DNA from: a virus | IMG/VR virus record: IMGVR_UViG_3300045257_000090 | Span: 1-39,443 of that record | DNA length: 39,443 nucleotides | Reading direction: 5' to 3' (one strand) | In this document: in pieces, positions 21,243-28,347 of the stretch | How positions within the stretch are numbered: the first letter of the stretch is position 1 | Layout: the number at the start of each line of letters is the position of its first letter | Notes under the pieces: model-generated | What the model saw: only the letters and a program-made list of their open reading frames with translations | What the model was told of the DNA's origin: nothing | Database searches by the model: none | Made by a program: the position numbers and the translations under genes

Positions 21243-21271
21243 AAACCGAGCTAAAATATAAGGAATACGTT

Positions 21272-21484
21272 ATGAGCAAGCTCGCACACAGTTGCCAAGA
21301 GACGATGGACCAGATTGAAGCCGCCGCACAGGCGGAAGGTCCAATAAACGATGATCCCGTTTCTCAGGCTTGTGAGGACTTGATCGGGAAACTCTATGAG
21401 AGTCCAACAGCACCGCTAACCACGCGGGAGGTCGATCTAATAAAGGTTGCGCTCACAAGCTACGCCACGCGCGTTGATGGCTAG
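21272..21484 (+). CDS. Uncharacterised 70-aa helical protein
   Basis: The product (QETMDQIEAAAQAEGP, then ACEDLIGKLYESPTAPLTTR) is helical and acidic. ATG 21272 follows AAGGAA. No family recognised. Confidence 0.5.
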   Translation: MSKLAHSCQETMDQIEAAAQAEGPINDDPVSQACEDLIGKLYESPTAPLTTREVDLIKVALTSYATRVDG

Positions 21485-21492
21485 GATGTGAC

Positions 21493-21696
21493 ATGGACCC
21501 AGTTTACGCGCCTAACAAGACAATCTCTAAAACATGGGAGAGAACTTCTGCCCTGCGTTGGGGACAGAGTGGCGTCCGGTACTTTGATGCCGCAACAGGG
21601 GGAGCCATCCTTGGTAGGCCCGTGCTAGAGCAGGAATGGCGCTGTAGAGAGACTAACGAGATTGACTGGCGGGAAATTCCAACGGTTACGCGCTAA
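21493..21696 (+). CDS. Uncharacterised 67-aa Trp-rich protein
   Basis: The product has WERTSALRWGQSGVRYFDAA then ILGRPVLEQEWRCRETNEID; it reads as a small beta-rich domain. It starts 8 bp after the previous stop and ends 1 bp before a GTG of the next gene. No family recognised. Confidence 0.5.
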   Translation: MDPVYAPNKTISKTWERTSALRWGQSGVRYFDAATGGAILGRPVLEQEWRCRETNEIDWREIPTVTR

Positions 21697-21697
21697 C

Positions 21698-21850
21698 GTG
21701 TCGATAGTAGCAACCAAGGCGATTTGTAGTTCATTCAAGACCGGCTATTGCTGGTCGTGCCGGTCGCCATATTGGACGGGGCACTACCGAACTAAGCGCG
21801 AGGCTATTGCTGCGGGTCGCAAGCTAAAGAAACGCAAAGTCAGACGCTAA
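21698..21850 (+). CDS. Uncharacterised 50-aa basic CxxC protein
   Basis: The nearest start after the previous gene is GTG 21698. The product has FKTGYCWSCRSPYWTGHYRT (one CxxC) and a Lys/Arg-rich tail ending GRKLKKRKVRR. Possible DNA- or RNA-binding peptide. Confidence 0.4.
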   Translation: MSIVATKAICSSFKTGYCWSCRSPYWTGHYRTKREAIAAGRKLKKRKVRR

Positions 21851-21865
21851 TCGGAAGGTAATACC

Positions 21866-22033
21866 ATGAAATCAAAGAAGCGATCTACCAGACGCCAGAT
21901 TCTAGACAACCGGACTATCGACTTCCGAAGCGCCAGAAAAGAGCGCGGGGGCTATAAGGGCATCAGAGAAAAATACTTTGACCCGTGGTTGGCCAAAAAA
22001 CTCGCCCGCGACGCACTTGCATCACATGAATGA
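21866..22033 (+). CDS. Uncharacterised basic 55-aa protein
   Basis: ATG 21866 follows GGAAGG. Basic N-terminus (MKSKKRSTRRQILDNRTIDF). It overlaps the next gene. No family recognised. Confidence 0.45.
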   Translation: MKSKKRSTRRQILDNRTIDFRSARKERGGYKGIREKYFDPWLAKKLARDALASHE

Positions 22034-22205
22034 ACTTGAATTATATGATCCCGAGAAGCACGGCCCAATAATGGTATATGGCCGGCCGCTAATGGCGTGT
22101 GAGTTCGGTCGGCTCAAGACGTGGACAAACGGAAAATACCATCAATATTCAGAGGCGGTTGATGGTCCGTTCTACGTCGCTAAGGCTGCGACTTCATCCA
22201 CTTAA
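22026..22205 (+). CDS. Uncharacterised 59-aa protein, last plus-strand gene
   Basis: ATG 22026 overlaps the previous stop by 8 bp. Product MNELELYDPEKHGPIMVYGR, then CEFGRLKTWTNGKYHQYSEA. Its end overlaps the tail of the convergent minus-strand gene by 26 bp. No family recognised. Confidence 0.45.
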   Translation: MNELELYDPEKHGPIMVYGRPLMACEFGRLKTWTNGKYHQYSEAVDGPFYVAKAATSST

Positions 22206-22296
22206 AAAACTGTATAACCATCCACATGACGACGATCGACGCCAGCGGCCATGACTGAATGGCGCTGAGAATGAACACTAGAAAATAGCTGTCCAT
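22180..22296 (-). CDS. 38-aa membrane protein, last gene of the minus-strand lysis transcript
   Basis: ATG 22296; one membrane helix (WPLASIVVMWMVIQFFKW). It starts at the end of the upstream gene (stop 22296). Converges with the plus-strand gene. Function unknown. Confidence 0.5.
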   Translation of the reverse strand: MDSYFLVFILSAIQSWPLASIVVMWMVIQFFKWMKSQP

Positions 22297-22493
22297 TAGT
22301 GCCGCCCCGCTCCGAGTGACGCATTCGGAATTGCCCTTACGTCTGGATTTGGCCATGTCCAGATTTCCCCGGTAGCATCGTCAAAAACGACCCAAAGAAG
22401 ATCATGTTCTTCGCCATAATCCAGTAGGAAATGCGCGAGGCCGATTCCGCGGGGTGTGCGAACCCATATCGTCGGCTGCAATTGCAAGATCAC
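22296..22493 (-). CDS. Small phage protein (PTIWVxTPxGxGLAHFLxDYG type)
   Basis: This 65-aa protein has LQPTIWVRTPRGIGLAHFLL, DYGEEHDLLWVVFDDATGEI and WTWPNPDVRAI, a pattern I know from small proteins of unknown function in phages and prophages. It starts by ATGA overlap with the previous gene. Confidence 0.65.
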   Translation of the reverse strand: MILQLQPTIWVRTPRGIGLAHFLLDYGEEHDLLWVVFDDATGEIWTWPNPDVRAIPNASLGAGRH

Positions 22494-22894
22494 GTTCCGG
22501 CGCCAGGAAGGAAGCAGCGTATCTGCATCTTGTTATCGCTATCGACGTAAGGCCACACCACGACCTGTCCGAACTTGTTTGGCACCTCAACTACGGCCTC
22601 AGCCGGCACGTCGTACCAATTGCCGTCATCGAGTTTGACGATGTAATGATTGTCTCTCGTCTCCCAATCAGCATCCGTGACCGTTTTGCCATCGGCAAAC
22701 GAACAGCAAAGCCCCTTCTGCGATTTGAGGCTATCGAACCAGCCCTTGAGTGGAGACGCGGCATATTTCCCGTCAAGGTCGCGCGCATAGACCTTGGTTA
22801 TCAATAGGACGGCAACGATCGCCGCCAATACGGTCGCCAGCCAAAGCAGCGCCGGATTTACTCTTTGTATTCGAGCTCTAAGATTAGTTGGCAA
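22490..22894 (-). CDS. Membrane-anchored protein of a Rhizobiales-type family
   Basis: This 134-aa protein starts at TTG 22894 (AAAGG upstream). It has a membrane helix at about 14-36, then ARDLDGKYAASPLKGWFDSL, KSQKGLCCSFADGKTVTDAD, DDGNWYDVPAEAVVEVPNKF and a conserved C-terminal MQIRCFLPGAG. This cysteine-containing domain is one I associate with Bradyrhizobium genomes and prophages; its function is not known to me. The domain would face the periplasm. Confidence 0.6.
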   Translation of the reverse strand: MPTNLRARIQRVNPALLWLATVLAAIVAVLLITKVYARDLDGKYAASPLKGWFDSLKSQKGLCCSFADGKTVTDADWETRDNHYIVKLDDGNWYDVPAEAVVEVPNKFGQVVVWPYVDSDNKMQIRCFLPGAGT

Positions 22895-23067
22895 AAGTGG
22901 ATCGCCTTTCTTATGTCCTCGGCGCCGCCTTTTGTCTTGTGGCGGGTTATATATTTGATCGCGCAGCCTTCCATGAAGGGGATTTTATTGGCGTGGATAT
23001 ATTCGACTGGCTGGATTGCGAGGGCGTTGTAGTGTTCGCCGCCTACTTGAGCTTTCTTTGCGCTCAT
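22858..23067 (-). CDS. DUF3310 protein
   Basis: This 69-aa protein has the DUF3310 pattern: QVGGEHYNALAIQPVEYIHA, then FMEGCAIKYITRHKTKGGAE, then DIRKAIHFCQLILELE. DUF3310 proteins are common in phage genomes; some are annotated as nucleotide kinases, but the biochemical role is not settled. Start overlaps the previous stop as TAATG. Confidence 0.85.
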   Translation of the reverse strand: MSAKKAQVGGEHYNALAIQPVEYIHANKIPFMEGCAIKYITRHKTKGGAEDIRKAIHFCQLILELEYKE

Positions 23068-23228
23068 TAGTGCCGGTATCCGTAAGTGACGGTAAACGTA
23101 ATCAGGAATGCTGCGAACCAGTAAAGCGAGTCCCAGGGTTTACCGTGAATGAGCCACCACAAAACATTTAAGCTATAGAGCGTCATTATGATTACGTTGA
23201 ACAACCGAGGATCGAACAAGACTTGCAT
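23067..23228 (-). CDS. 53-aa two-helix membrane protein
   Basis: ATG 23228. Two hydrophobic stretches, NVIIMTLYSLNVLWWLI and LYWFAAFLITFTVTYGY. No family recognised. A second holin-like protein cannot be excluded, given the position after the lysis cassette. Confidence 0.55.
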   Translation of the reverse strand: MQVLFDPRLFNVIIMTLYSLNVLWWLIHGKPWDSLYWFAAFLITFTVTYGYRH

Positions 23229-23407
23229 TAGCTCGCTTTCTTTTCTGTTGCCTCATAACTCGCGACGTAGCGATCAAGGCCGCGCTTAATGGAAATGACC
23301 TGCGCGGGACCGAGCTCTATGATAATGTGTTCGCCCGAAATGGCCTTGCAATGAAATTCGCCGTCGATGAAGTCTCCGATGGCTGCGGTGTATCTTGAGG
23401 TAGCCAT
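23228..23407 (-). CDS. Uncharacterised 59-aa protein
   Basis: ATG 23407; product MATSRYTAAIGDFIDGEFHC, then IIIELGPAQVISIKRGLDRY. Stop overlaps the next start (TAATG). The Shine-Dalgarno is weak. An overlapping ORF starts upstream in another frame (see 23286..23471). Confidence 0.45.
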   Translation of the reverse strand: MATSRYTAAIGDFIDGEFHCKAISGEHIIIELGPAQVISIKRGLDRYVASYEATEKKAS

Positions 23408-23471
23408 CTATTTTCTCGTTCTGTTCATCGTCAAATTCGCATTCAACAACATCGCCGGGACCGCTGTGCAT
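23286..23471 (-). CDS. Possible overlapping ORF, 61 aa
   Basis: ATG 23471 has AGGGGGTCAA upstream and follows the phosphoesterase stop closely. The N-terminal ~28 residues (HSGPGDVVECEFDDEQ) look like protein, but the rest, in a different frame from the 59-aa gene it overlaps, is His/Arg-rich and looks like a shadow. The true gene may have been disrupted by a frameshift. Confidence 0.25.
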   Translation of the reverse strand: MHSGPGDVVECEFDDEQNEKIDGYLKIHRSHRRLHRRRISLQGHFGRTHYHRARSRAGHFH

Positions 23472-23479
23472 TTGACCCC

Positions 23480-24439
23480 CTATACGGAGATCAAGTCTCC
23501 GCAGTAGTCGATATGTTTTTCGCCGTGAACGAGCGCGAGTTGAGGTTGCAAAAGTTTTCCGTCTTTGAATGTGAGGACACAAAAACCGGAGCGCCAGTTT
23601 TTTGGATTATCCTCGGTGTAGTTTACGAACGCCTTGTGTTGCGGGTCTGCAAGGCATCCGTCGTCAACGCCGTAACGTGTTCCGTTGTAATCTGTGAACG
23701 GCATCACCTTGGCGCTATGAAGGTGCGCGGTGACGATATGCTTGCCGCTCTTGATGACGTTGTTCCAAGGCGCGTGATCGCCACCCTTGAACCGATGCTT
23801 TATAACAACGTCGTCATTGATCCAGGTTGACCAGCACGGCGCCCATAGCGGGAAATGATCCCTAAGATGCAGTCCCGTTATCTTGGCGTATTCCGGCGCG
23901 GCGATCGCAAGCCGCTTTTCGAATCGGGCGTCGTGGTTGCCAAGCGTCCATATCTTTTGCGCGCGTCCAGAAGCTTTCTCAATATCGCCCAATACGTCTT
24001 GCGCCGCTTCGACCTCTTGCTGGACAGTCGGCCAACTCTCCCATCCGATCGGATCATGTTTTGATATTTGCGGAAAGTCAGTAACGTCGCCGTTGAGGAT
24101 AACTGCTTTGGGCTTTAATTCCTTTGCGAACTTGATGAAGCCGCGCATGGCCGTGGTCCGCGGTCCCGGCCAAATATGAGCGTCGGAACCAACGAGAACA
24201 GTGCCGTCTAATACTTCTAATTCAATGCGATGCGGGTATTGCTGCGGCCGTGTCGAGTGGTTGCCGATGCTGTCGGATGGCGCATGAATGCTGCGCTTGT
24301 ATTTGTTCTCAAGACTTTCGCGCCTGTCATAGACAGACCGCTTCGCGTGGCCGAGACGGCGCGCGAGCTCTAGCGGGCCATATTTCTCGTATGCAGTTAT
24401 AAAATCCTGGTCGCTGATTGTAGCGAGGGCGTTTGTCAA
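23480..24439 (-). CDS. Calcineurin-like metallophosphoesterase with N-terminal HTH-like region
   Basis: This 319-aa protein has the metallophosphoesterase motifs in order: GSDAHIW (D86, H88), LNGDVTDF (D118), LGNHDARF (167-174), then KHRFKGG and VTAHLHSAK. These bind two metals and hydrolyse phosphoesters. Residues 1-45 (LELARRLGHAKRSVYDRR) look like a small HTH. Such proteins are common in phages; possible substrates include DNA ends, RNA or nucleotides. Start at TTG 24439 is adjacent to the previous stop. Confidence 0.85.
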   Translation of the reverse strand: MTNALATISDQDFITAYEKYGPLELARRLGHAKRSVYDRRESLENKYKRSIHAPSDSIGNHSTRPQQYPHRIELEVLDGTVLVGSDAHIWPGPRTTAMRGFIKFAKELKPKAVILNGDVTDFPQISKHDPIGWESWPTVQQEVEAAQDVLGDIEKASGRAQKIWTLGNHDARFEKRLAIAAPEYAKITGLHLRDHFPLWAPCWSTWINDDVVIKHRFKGGDHAPWNNVIKSGKHIVTAHLHSAKVMPFTDYNGTRYGVDDGCLADPQHKAFVNYTEDNPKNWRSGFCVLTFKDGKLLQPQLALVHGEKHIDYCGDLISV

Positions 24440-24673
24440 TCAGTGGCCCTTGAACCAGAATGTAGCGACCGAACCGACGATCGCTCCTACACCTGACGCA
24501 AAGCCTGACCCCCAATTGATCTTTTTATTGACCGCCTGTAGGTCCATTTCGAGCTTTCCAAACCGGATCGTATCATCCTCGGTGTGGCCGTCGAATTTCT
24601 CAGCGAGGGCCGTCACCTTGCCGTCAACCTGACCAAGAAGGAGGATAATCTTATCTAGCCTGTCCTCACTCAT
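24440..24673 (-). CDS. Holin-like / XhlA-like membrane protein
   Basis: From ATG 24673 (ATGA overlap with the o-spanin stop) the product is 77 aa: a charged N-terminal helical coiled coil (SEDRLDKIILLLGQVDGKVT) and one C-terminal membrane segment (SGFASGVGAIVGSVATFWF). This layout matches XhlA-type holin-associated proteins; the position beside the spanins and endolysin supports a lysis role. A classical holin with several helices is not otherwise seen. Confidence 0.55.
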   Translation of the reverse strand: MSEDRLDKIILLLGQVDGKVTALAEKFDGHTEDDTIRFGKLEMDLQAVNKKINWGSGFASGVGAIVGSVATFWFKGH

Positions 24674-24993
24674 TTGCCACGCTGCCACCAATGCTTTTTG
24701 ATGGCTTTCGTGGGGACGGGTGGCTTTGGCGCTATGGGCTTTGCGACGACGGGCCGGGGGTGCGGGCGCTTCCACTGACAGGCTGCGATACCGGCCTCGG
24801 TATTAACGTCAATCCAATCTTGGTCGTCCCGCGTGAGGCCCTTTACAGCGTATTCTGGGGCCTCAAAAACGCGACACTCGCCTTTGATGACGGTTGCTGG
24901 TTTAGGATTTTGAGCACACCCCGCCATCGCTATCCCAATGACCGCCACTGTTGCGGCAGTCGCGAACGGTATCCTTGGCTTTGTTTGCGGCAT
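24670..24993 (-). CDS. o-spanin (Rz1-like lipoprotein)
   Basis: From ATG 24993 the protein is 107 aa. It has a signal peptide and a lipobox-like AMAGC, so the Cys would be lipidated and the protein anchored in the outer membrane. The rest includes a Cys/Asp region and a Pro-rich, basic C-terminus (PIAPKPPVPTKAIKKHWW), typical of o-spanins. The gene overlaps the i-spanin gene by 92 bp in a different frame. With the i-spanin it would span the periplasm and fuse the membranes at lysis. Confidence 0.75.
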   Translation of the reverse strand: MPQTKPRIPFATAATVAVIGIAMAGCAQNPKPATVIKGECRVFEAPEYAVKGLTRDDQDWIDVNTEAGIAACQWKRPHPRPVVAKPIAPKPPVPTKAIKKHWWQRGK

Positions 24994-25168
24994 CGATGGC
25001 TCTCTGATCTTGGGCGGCGACCGCATGGAGCGCAGCGGCGTACCCGTTGTTGTAATAATGAACGCGCAGATACCCGTAAGCGCCGGCCAGCGCAGTTGCG
25101 GCGATTAGCGACCCGACGATCCAGCGGCCGATCGAGGTATTGAGAAATTCAAAGATGACAGCGATCAT
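24902..25168 (-). CDS. i-spanin (Rz-like)
   Basis: This 88-aa protein has an N-terminal membrane segment (IGRWIVGSLIAATALAGAYG, about 13-32) followed by a short helical periplasmic part (YAAALHAVAAQDQRAIDAAN). Its start overlaps the endolysin stop (ATGA), and its end overlaps the o-spanin gene. Short for an i-spanin but the gene arrangement is classical. Confidence 0.7.
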   Translation of the reverse strand: MIAVIFEFLNTSIGRWIVGSLIAATALAGAYGYLRVHYYNNGYAAALHAVAAQDQRAIDAANKAKDTVRDCRNSGGHWDSDGGVCSKS

Positions 25169-26052
25169 GTGCTCTCCGGTGGGGTGTGATTACGCTGCCA
25201 GAACCAAACAAGCGTCCAAGCCACGGCGATTAAGACGACAACGCCGACGACAAACTCGGGGCTCGTTATGATGTGCAAAATTCCGTTCCAGAACCCAGGC
25301 TTCGGAATTGCTATGATCTGCTTTGTCGTATCAATAACCTGTCCGGATTGATTGACGACACTCGTAATCTTGTCTGCGACCTCGTTTGGTGGTCCGACGA
25401 CTGCCGATACAATTTGACCGGCGCCGAGAACGCTCGCGCCAGTAGCGGCAGCGGTGCGCGCGGTTATGACCTTGGCCGGCGCCGCGGCGTCCTGAGTTGG
25501 CGTAATATCCGGTAGATCGCTGTGCCCATCGGCTTGCGGCAAATCGAAAAGATAAACCGGAGCATCATCGCCAGGATCACAAGCCTCAAAATGCATCGGG
25601 TCCGTGCGTGTTTTATATCTGCCACCCCAACGGAATCCCTGCTTGTCAAAAGCATCGATAACGAATTGCGGCATCTTGCCGTGGCCGGTATTGAACCCGT
25701 TATGATCCGGGTCGAGATCAATCGCCGCGCCGAATGCGTGGTTGCTCCATTTCGTTGCGGAGCCTCGAACCTTGCGCGGGTTATATGTCCCGCCTGTGCT
25801 GGAAACGCCTAGCTTGTCGAGTTTGCTTTGATCGTGTCCGCAAGCGTCCCAGATATCGTTGAGCGCAGCCATGAGCGCGGGCGCGGCTTTGCGATGGAAC
25901 GAAACGCCCTTGATCGGCTTACCGTCGTAATACATTTGGAATGGCGGGTGCACGCTCACAAGTTGAGCGGCGACCCCATTAGCCCCCGACGAGCCAGGGT
26001 TGCCGTAAAACGCAATAAGCGCGGCCTGATTGTCAGCGGGCCATTTGGTCAT
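25165..26052 (-). CDS. M15-family peptidase endolysin with C-terminal membrane anchor
   Basis: This 295-aa protein has VanY/D-Ala-D-Ala-peptidase signatures: WSNHAFGAAIDLDPDHNGF (His105, Asp112) and DPMHFE (His154), which hold the catalytic Zn. It would cut cell-wall peptide crosslinks. After a linker (about 170-250) there is a hydrophobic C-terminal segment (FVVGVVVLIAVAWTLVWFW), so the enzyme may be tethered to the membrane, unusual for endolysins, which more often carry an N-terminal signal-anchor. It sits just before the i-spanin. Confidence 0.85.
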   Translation of the reverse strand: MTKWPADNQAALIAFYGNPGSSGANGVAAQLVSVHPPFQMYYDGKPIKGVSFHRKAAPALMAALNDIWDACGHDQSKLDKLGVSSTGGTYNPRKVRGSATKWSNHAFGAAIDLDPDHNGFNTGHGKMPQFVIDAFDKQGFRWGGRYKTRTDPMHFEACDPGDDAPVYLFDLPQADGHSDLPDITPTQDAAAPAKVITARTAAATGASVLGAGQIVSAVVGPPNEVADKITSVVNQSGQVIDTTKQIIAIPKPGFWNGILHIITSPEFVVGVVVLIAVAWTLVWFWQRNHTPPEST

Positions 26053-26468
26053 GTTTTGCGATTGATCTTAATGAATGCGAAAAATCCGTTGTATTGCCAG
26101 CCGAATTGGAAAACCCATTTCGTGCCGCTGTAGCTCGCAAACGGCAACGGAATGAGCGTCCGAATAACGCACCATTGCCAGCCCGTCTCGGGAGGTTGCA
26201 TGTCGTCGCGTTGGATTGTCGTTACGGGTGATTTTCCGGTTACGGTATAATTTCGGTCCTGTGCGCCGACGACATAGGCACGGAAATTTTGCAGCGGATT
26301 ACGGAACGTATTCCAGATAAAATTACGCCGCCATTCCGGCCATTCTGGATGATACCAGGGCGCCTGATCCGCGGTCTGCTCGTCGTCATTCTGAAACCAC
26401 CAGATCGGGTTGATTTTCTTTATGAACGGCTTTCGTGTCCTGTCCGTAAACGTAAAGCTTTCGGTCAT
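26049..26468 (-). CDS. Uncharacterised Trp-rich phage protein before the endolysin
   Basis: From ATG 26468 (ATGA overlap) the product is 139 aa and rich in Trp, Phe and Asn: INPIWWFQNDDEQTADQAPW, NPLQNFRAYVVGAQDRNYTV, then TGKSPVTTIQRDDMQPPETG and a C-terminal YNGFFAFIKINRK. I recall similar small proteins (DUF7338-like) in phage structural/lysis regions but cannot assign a function. A part of the virion or lysis machinery is possible. Confidence 0.5.
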   Translation of the reverse strand: MTESFTFTDRTRKPFIKKINPIWWFQNDDEQTADQAPWYHPEWPEWRRNFIWNTFRNPLQNFRAYVVGAQDRNYTVTGKSPVTTIQRDDMQPPETGWQWCVIRTLIPLPFASYSGTKWVFQFGWQYNGFFAFIKINRKT

Positions 26469-26848
26469 GGGCAATAGCCGTTGCCTTCATCATCGCCCGC
26501 TAGATCGCGATTTGCTTTGCTGGCCGTCAGCCGAAAATTGAAATCAATCGCGTAAGTATTCCCGTCGCTTACGACATGACCAAAGACGGCACCGCGCTCT
26601 GAGCCGCTACTGTCCCATGTGTATGACCATACATCGTCAACCTGCGTAAGGTCATACTGCGTGTGTACGGCGCAATCGCCATTAAGCGGCGCATATGAAA
26701 GCGTCAGGTTTGCGCTGGCCGGATTATCAACATTTCCGCTTGTGTCGTAGAACGTGACCGCAAACGCGATCGCCTGATCGCGCGTAAATTGCTGATTCCC
26801 GTCTGTCGGGCGCCCGTTAATTGTAACAATGGGTGCGTCGAAACTCAT
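26465..26848 (-). CDS. Beta-sandwich virion protein, tandem paralogue 2
   Basis: This 127-aa protein shares an extended region with the gene directly upstream (26849..27376): PIVTxxGR, TGNQxF, RDQAIA, TFxDTSGNV, YDLTxVDDVWSYTWDSS and DFNFRLT. It is a beta-sandwich-like repeat of a fibre or decoration domain. It lacks the C-terminal module of its paralogue. ATG 26848 follows the previous stop directly (TAAATG). Confidence 0.7.
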   Translation of the reverse strand: MSFDAPIVTINGRPTDGNQQFTRDQAIAFAVTFYDTSGNVDNPASANLTLSYAPLNGDCAVHTQYDLTQVDDVWSYTWDSSGSERGAVFGHVVSDGNTYAIDFNFRLTASKANRDLAGDDEGNGYCP

Positions 26849-27376
26849 TTAGTGCCCTCGTAGTAAGCGATCGCCGCCGCCGCGCCTAAGTAGAATATGG
26901 TCAACATTGTTGTGCTTAAGAATGAAAAACGCGGTTGAATTTCTGCCAACAAAAGAGAGAGAGCTGGCGCCACTGATGGAAAAACTTGCCGCAACGATTA
27001 CTGATGCCGGAGTCGGCTGTTGTGCTATGTTCGCCGGATTTTTTGTTAGACGAAAATTGAAATCAACGGCGTATGCCCTATCCGAACTTGCGATATGTCC
27101 CGACACGGCATCTGCGTGAGCTATACTGCTATCCCAAGTGTAGGACCAAACATCGTCAACGCCTGTTAGGTCGTAACTCGTATGCGTCCGCCGTCCGCTA
27201 TCAATCGACCAATATGCAAGCGTTAGCGTTGCCGCTGGTACGGTTGCGACATTGCCGGACGTGTCGAAAAACGTCGCGCTTACCGCAATCGCCTGATCTC
27301 TGGGAAACTTTTGATTGCCCGTCGCGACGCGCCCTTGCAGCGTTACGATCGGCCGCCGAAAGGGAGTTACGGTCAC
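26849..27376 (-). CDS. Beta-sandwich virion protein, tandem paralogue 1
   Basis: This 175-aa protein starts at GTG 27376 (overlap GTGA). Its N-terminal ~110 residues are paralogous to the next gene. The extension contains SISGASSLSFVGRN, almost as in the metalloprotease-like protein (1334..2341), and a tail with KHNNVDHILLRR then RLLRGH, like the C-terminus of the 458-aa adhesin. Probably a fibre or decoration subunit with an interchangeable C-terminal module. Confidence 0.7.
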   Translation of the reverse strand: MTVTPFRRPIVTLQGRVATGNQKFPRDQAIAVSATFFDTSGNVATVPAATLTLAYWSIDSGRRTHTSYDLTGVDDVWSYTWDSSIAHADAVSGHIASSDRAYAVDFNFRLTKNPANIAQQPTPASVIVAASFSISGASSLSFVGRNSTAFFILKHNNVDHILLRRGGGDRLLRGH

Positions 27377-28326
27377 AATTTACGATACCAGGTTCCGACG
27401 ATTGAACGTCCTAGATTGCTAAATGCCGTTCCGCTTCCACCGAGTGGCGTCGTTCCTGACATTGCGGGAAGTGTAGATGTGCTAGTCGTTGTTCCGACTG
27501 AGGAGCCGCCTGGGGGATTTCCACCGGCAGCGGTTTGGTTCGATGCCTGAAAACCTGAGTCAGTGTGATTATGAGAACCTTGCCCCGCTCCAATTGTGGT
27601 CGTTAGCGTTACATTTGGCAACTCGCCTTGCGCTAGGGTGTGAGCATTATCTCCGCAAATAGAGGCTACGGTTGTTTCATTTCCATCAACAAATGTAACG
27701 CCAGTAAAGCGCGAGGCCGCGCTGTTGCCCATGTCATCTGCGCCGACAGAGCCAACGCCGCGCATATCAATGAGCGTTATTTTCTTATTCGACGCCCAAT
27801 CGGATGCGGCGCTTCCGCCGCGTCCAGAAACAACGGGGCATTTGGCGTCGGTATAATTATTCCAAAGAAACTCAAAGAGGTTGATGCAATCTGCGTTTGC
27901 GCGTTCCGATGCACCAGATGTGGCAGAGCCGATCGTGCGGCCGTTCTCGCGCACCCAACCTGTCCGCGCGCCGGAAATCGGCTGAAACATAATATCGCCA
28001 GTTGCGAAAATCGTCGTTGCGTCAACGCCGCCAGATGGCGCGGAGCCGGTTGACGGGCCAACTGCTAGGATCGAGGCGTTGTCGAAGAATATACGGCTGG
28101 CGTCGTTTGACGTTCCGCGCGCCCTATAAGAGCCGTCCGCAAGCCAGAATCCCGGCATCATGCCCGAGGCGTCAGCTTCCAGCGGCCAGGGTAGCGCAAG
28201 CGTTAAAGCCGTGTCGGAATAAGCAGTTACCGGCGTGGACGAATTGGCGGAATATAAATAAAGGAGCCAACCTATGTCAGGCTTTCCATTGGAATCTACC
28301 CGTTGAGATAGTCCCAATCCGTACAA
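27373..28326 (-). CDS. Tail fibre / collar-domain protein
   Basis: The protein has about 317 aa. The N-terminal ~90 residues (LGLSQRVDSNGKPDIGWLLY then SGMMPGFWLADGSYRARGTS) resemble a phage-particle-attached domain. From about 105 there is a tail-collar-like region: GDIMFQPISGARTGWVRENG, CINLFEFLWNNYTDAKCPVV and ITLIDMRGVGSVGADDMGNS, and a His/Gly-rich central loop region. The start is uncertain: TTG 28326 has no spaced Shine-Dalgarno, while AGGAGG lies 5 bp before an in-frame ACG at 28338, and the next upstream in-frame codon block ends at the stop of the HNH gene. The gene's 5' end may have been altered by insertion of the HNH gene. Confidence 0.75.
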   Translation of the reverse strand: MYGLGLSQRVDSNGKPDIGWLLYLYSANSSTPVTAYSDTALTLALPWPLEADASGMMPGFWLADGSYRARGTSNDASRIFFDNASILAVGPSTGSAPSGGVDATTIFATGDIMFQPISGARTGWVRENGRTIGSATSGASERANADCINLFEFLWNNYTDAKCPVVSGRGGSAASDWASNKKITLIDMRGVGSVGADDMGNSAASRFTGVTFVDGNETTVASICGDNAHTLAQGELPNVTLTTTIGAGQGSHNHTDSGFQASNQTAAGGNPPGGSSVGTTTSTSTLPAMSGTTPLGGSGTAFSNLGRSIVGTWYRKL

Positions 28327-28347
28327 AGTTCCGGCCGTGGCAGCCTC

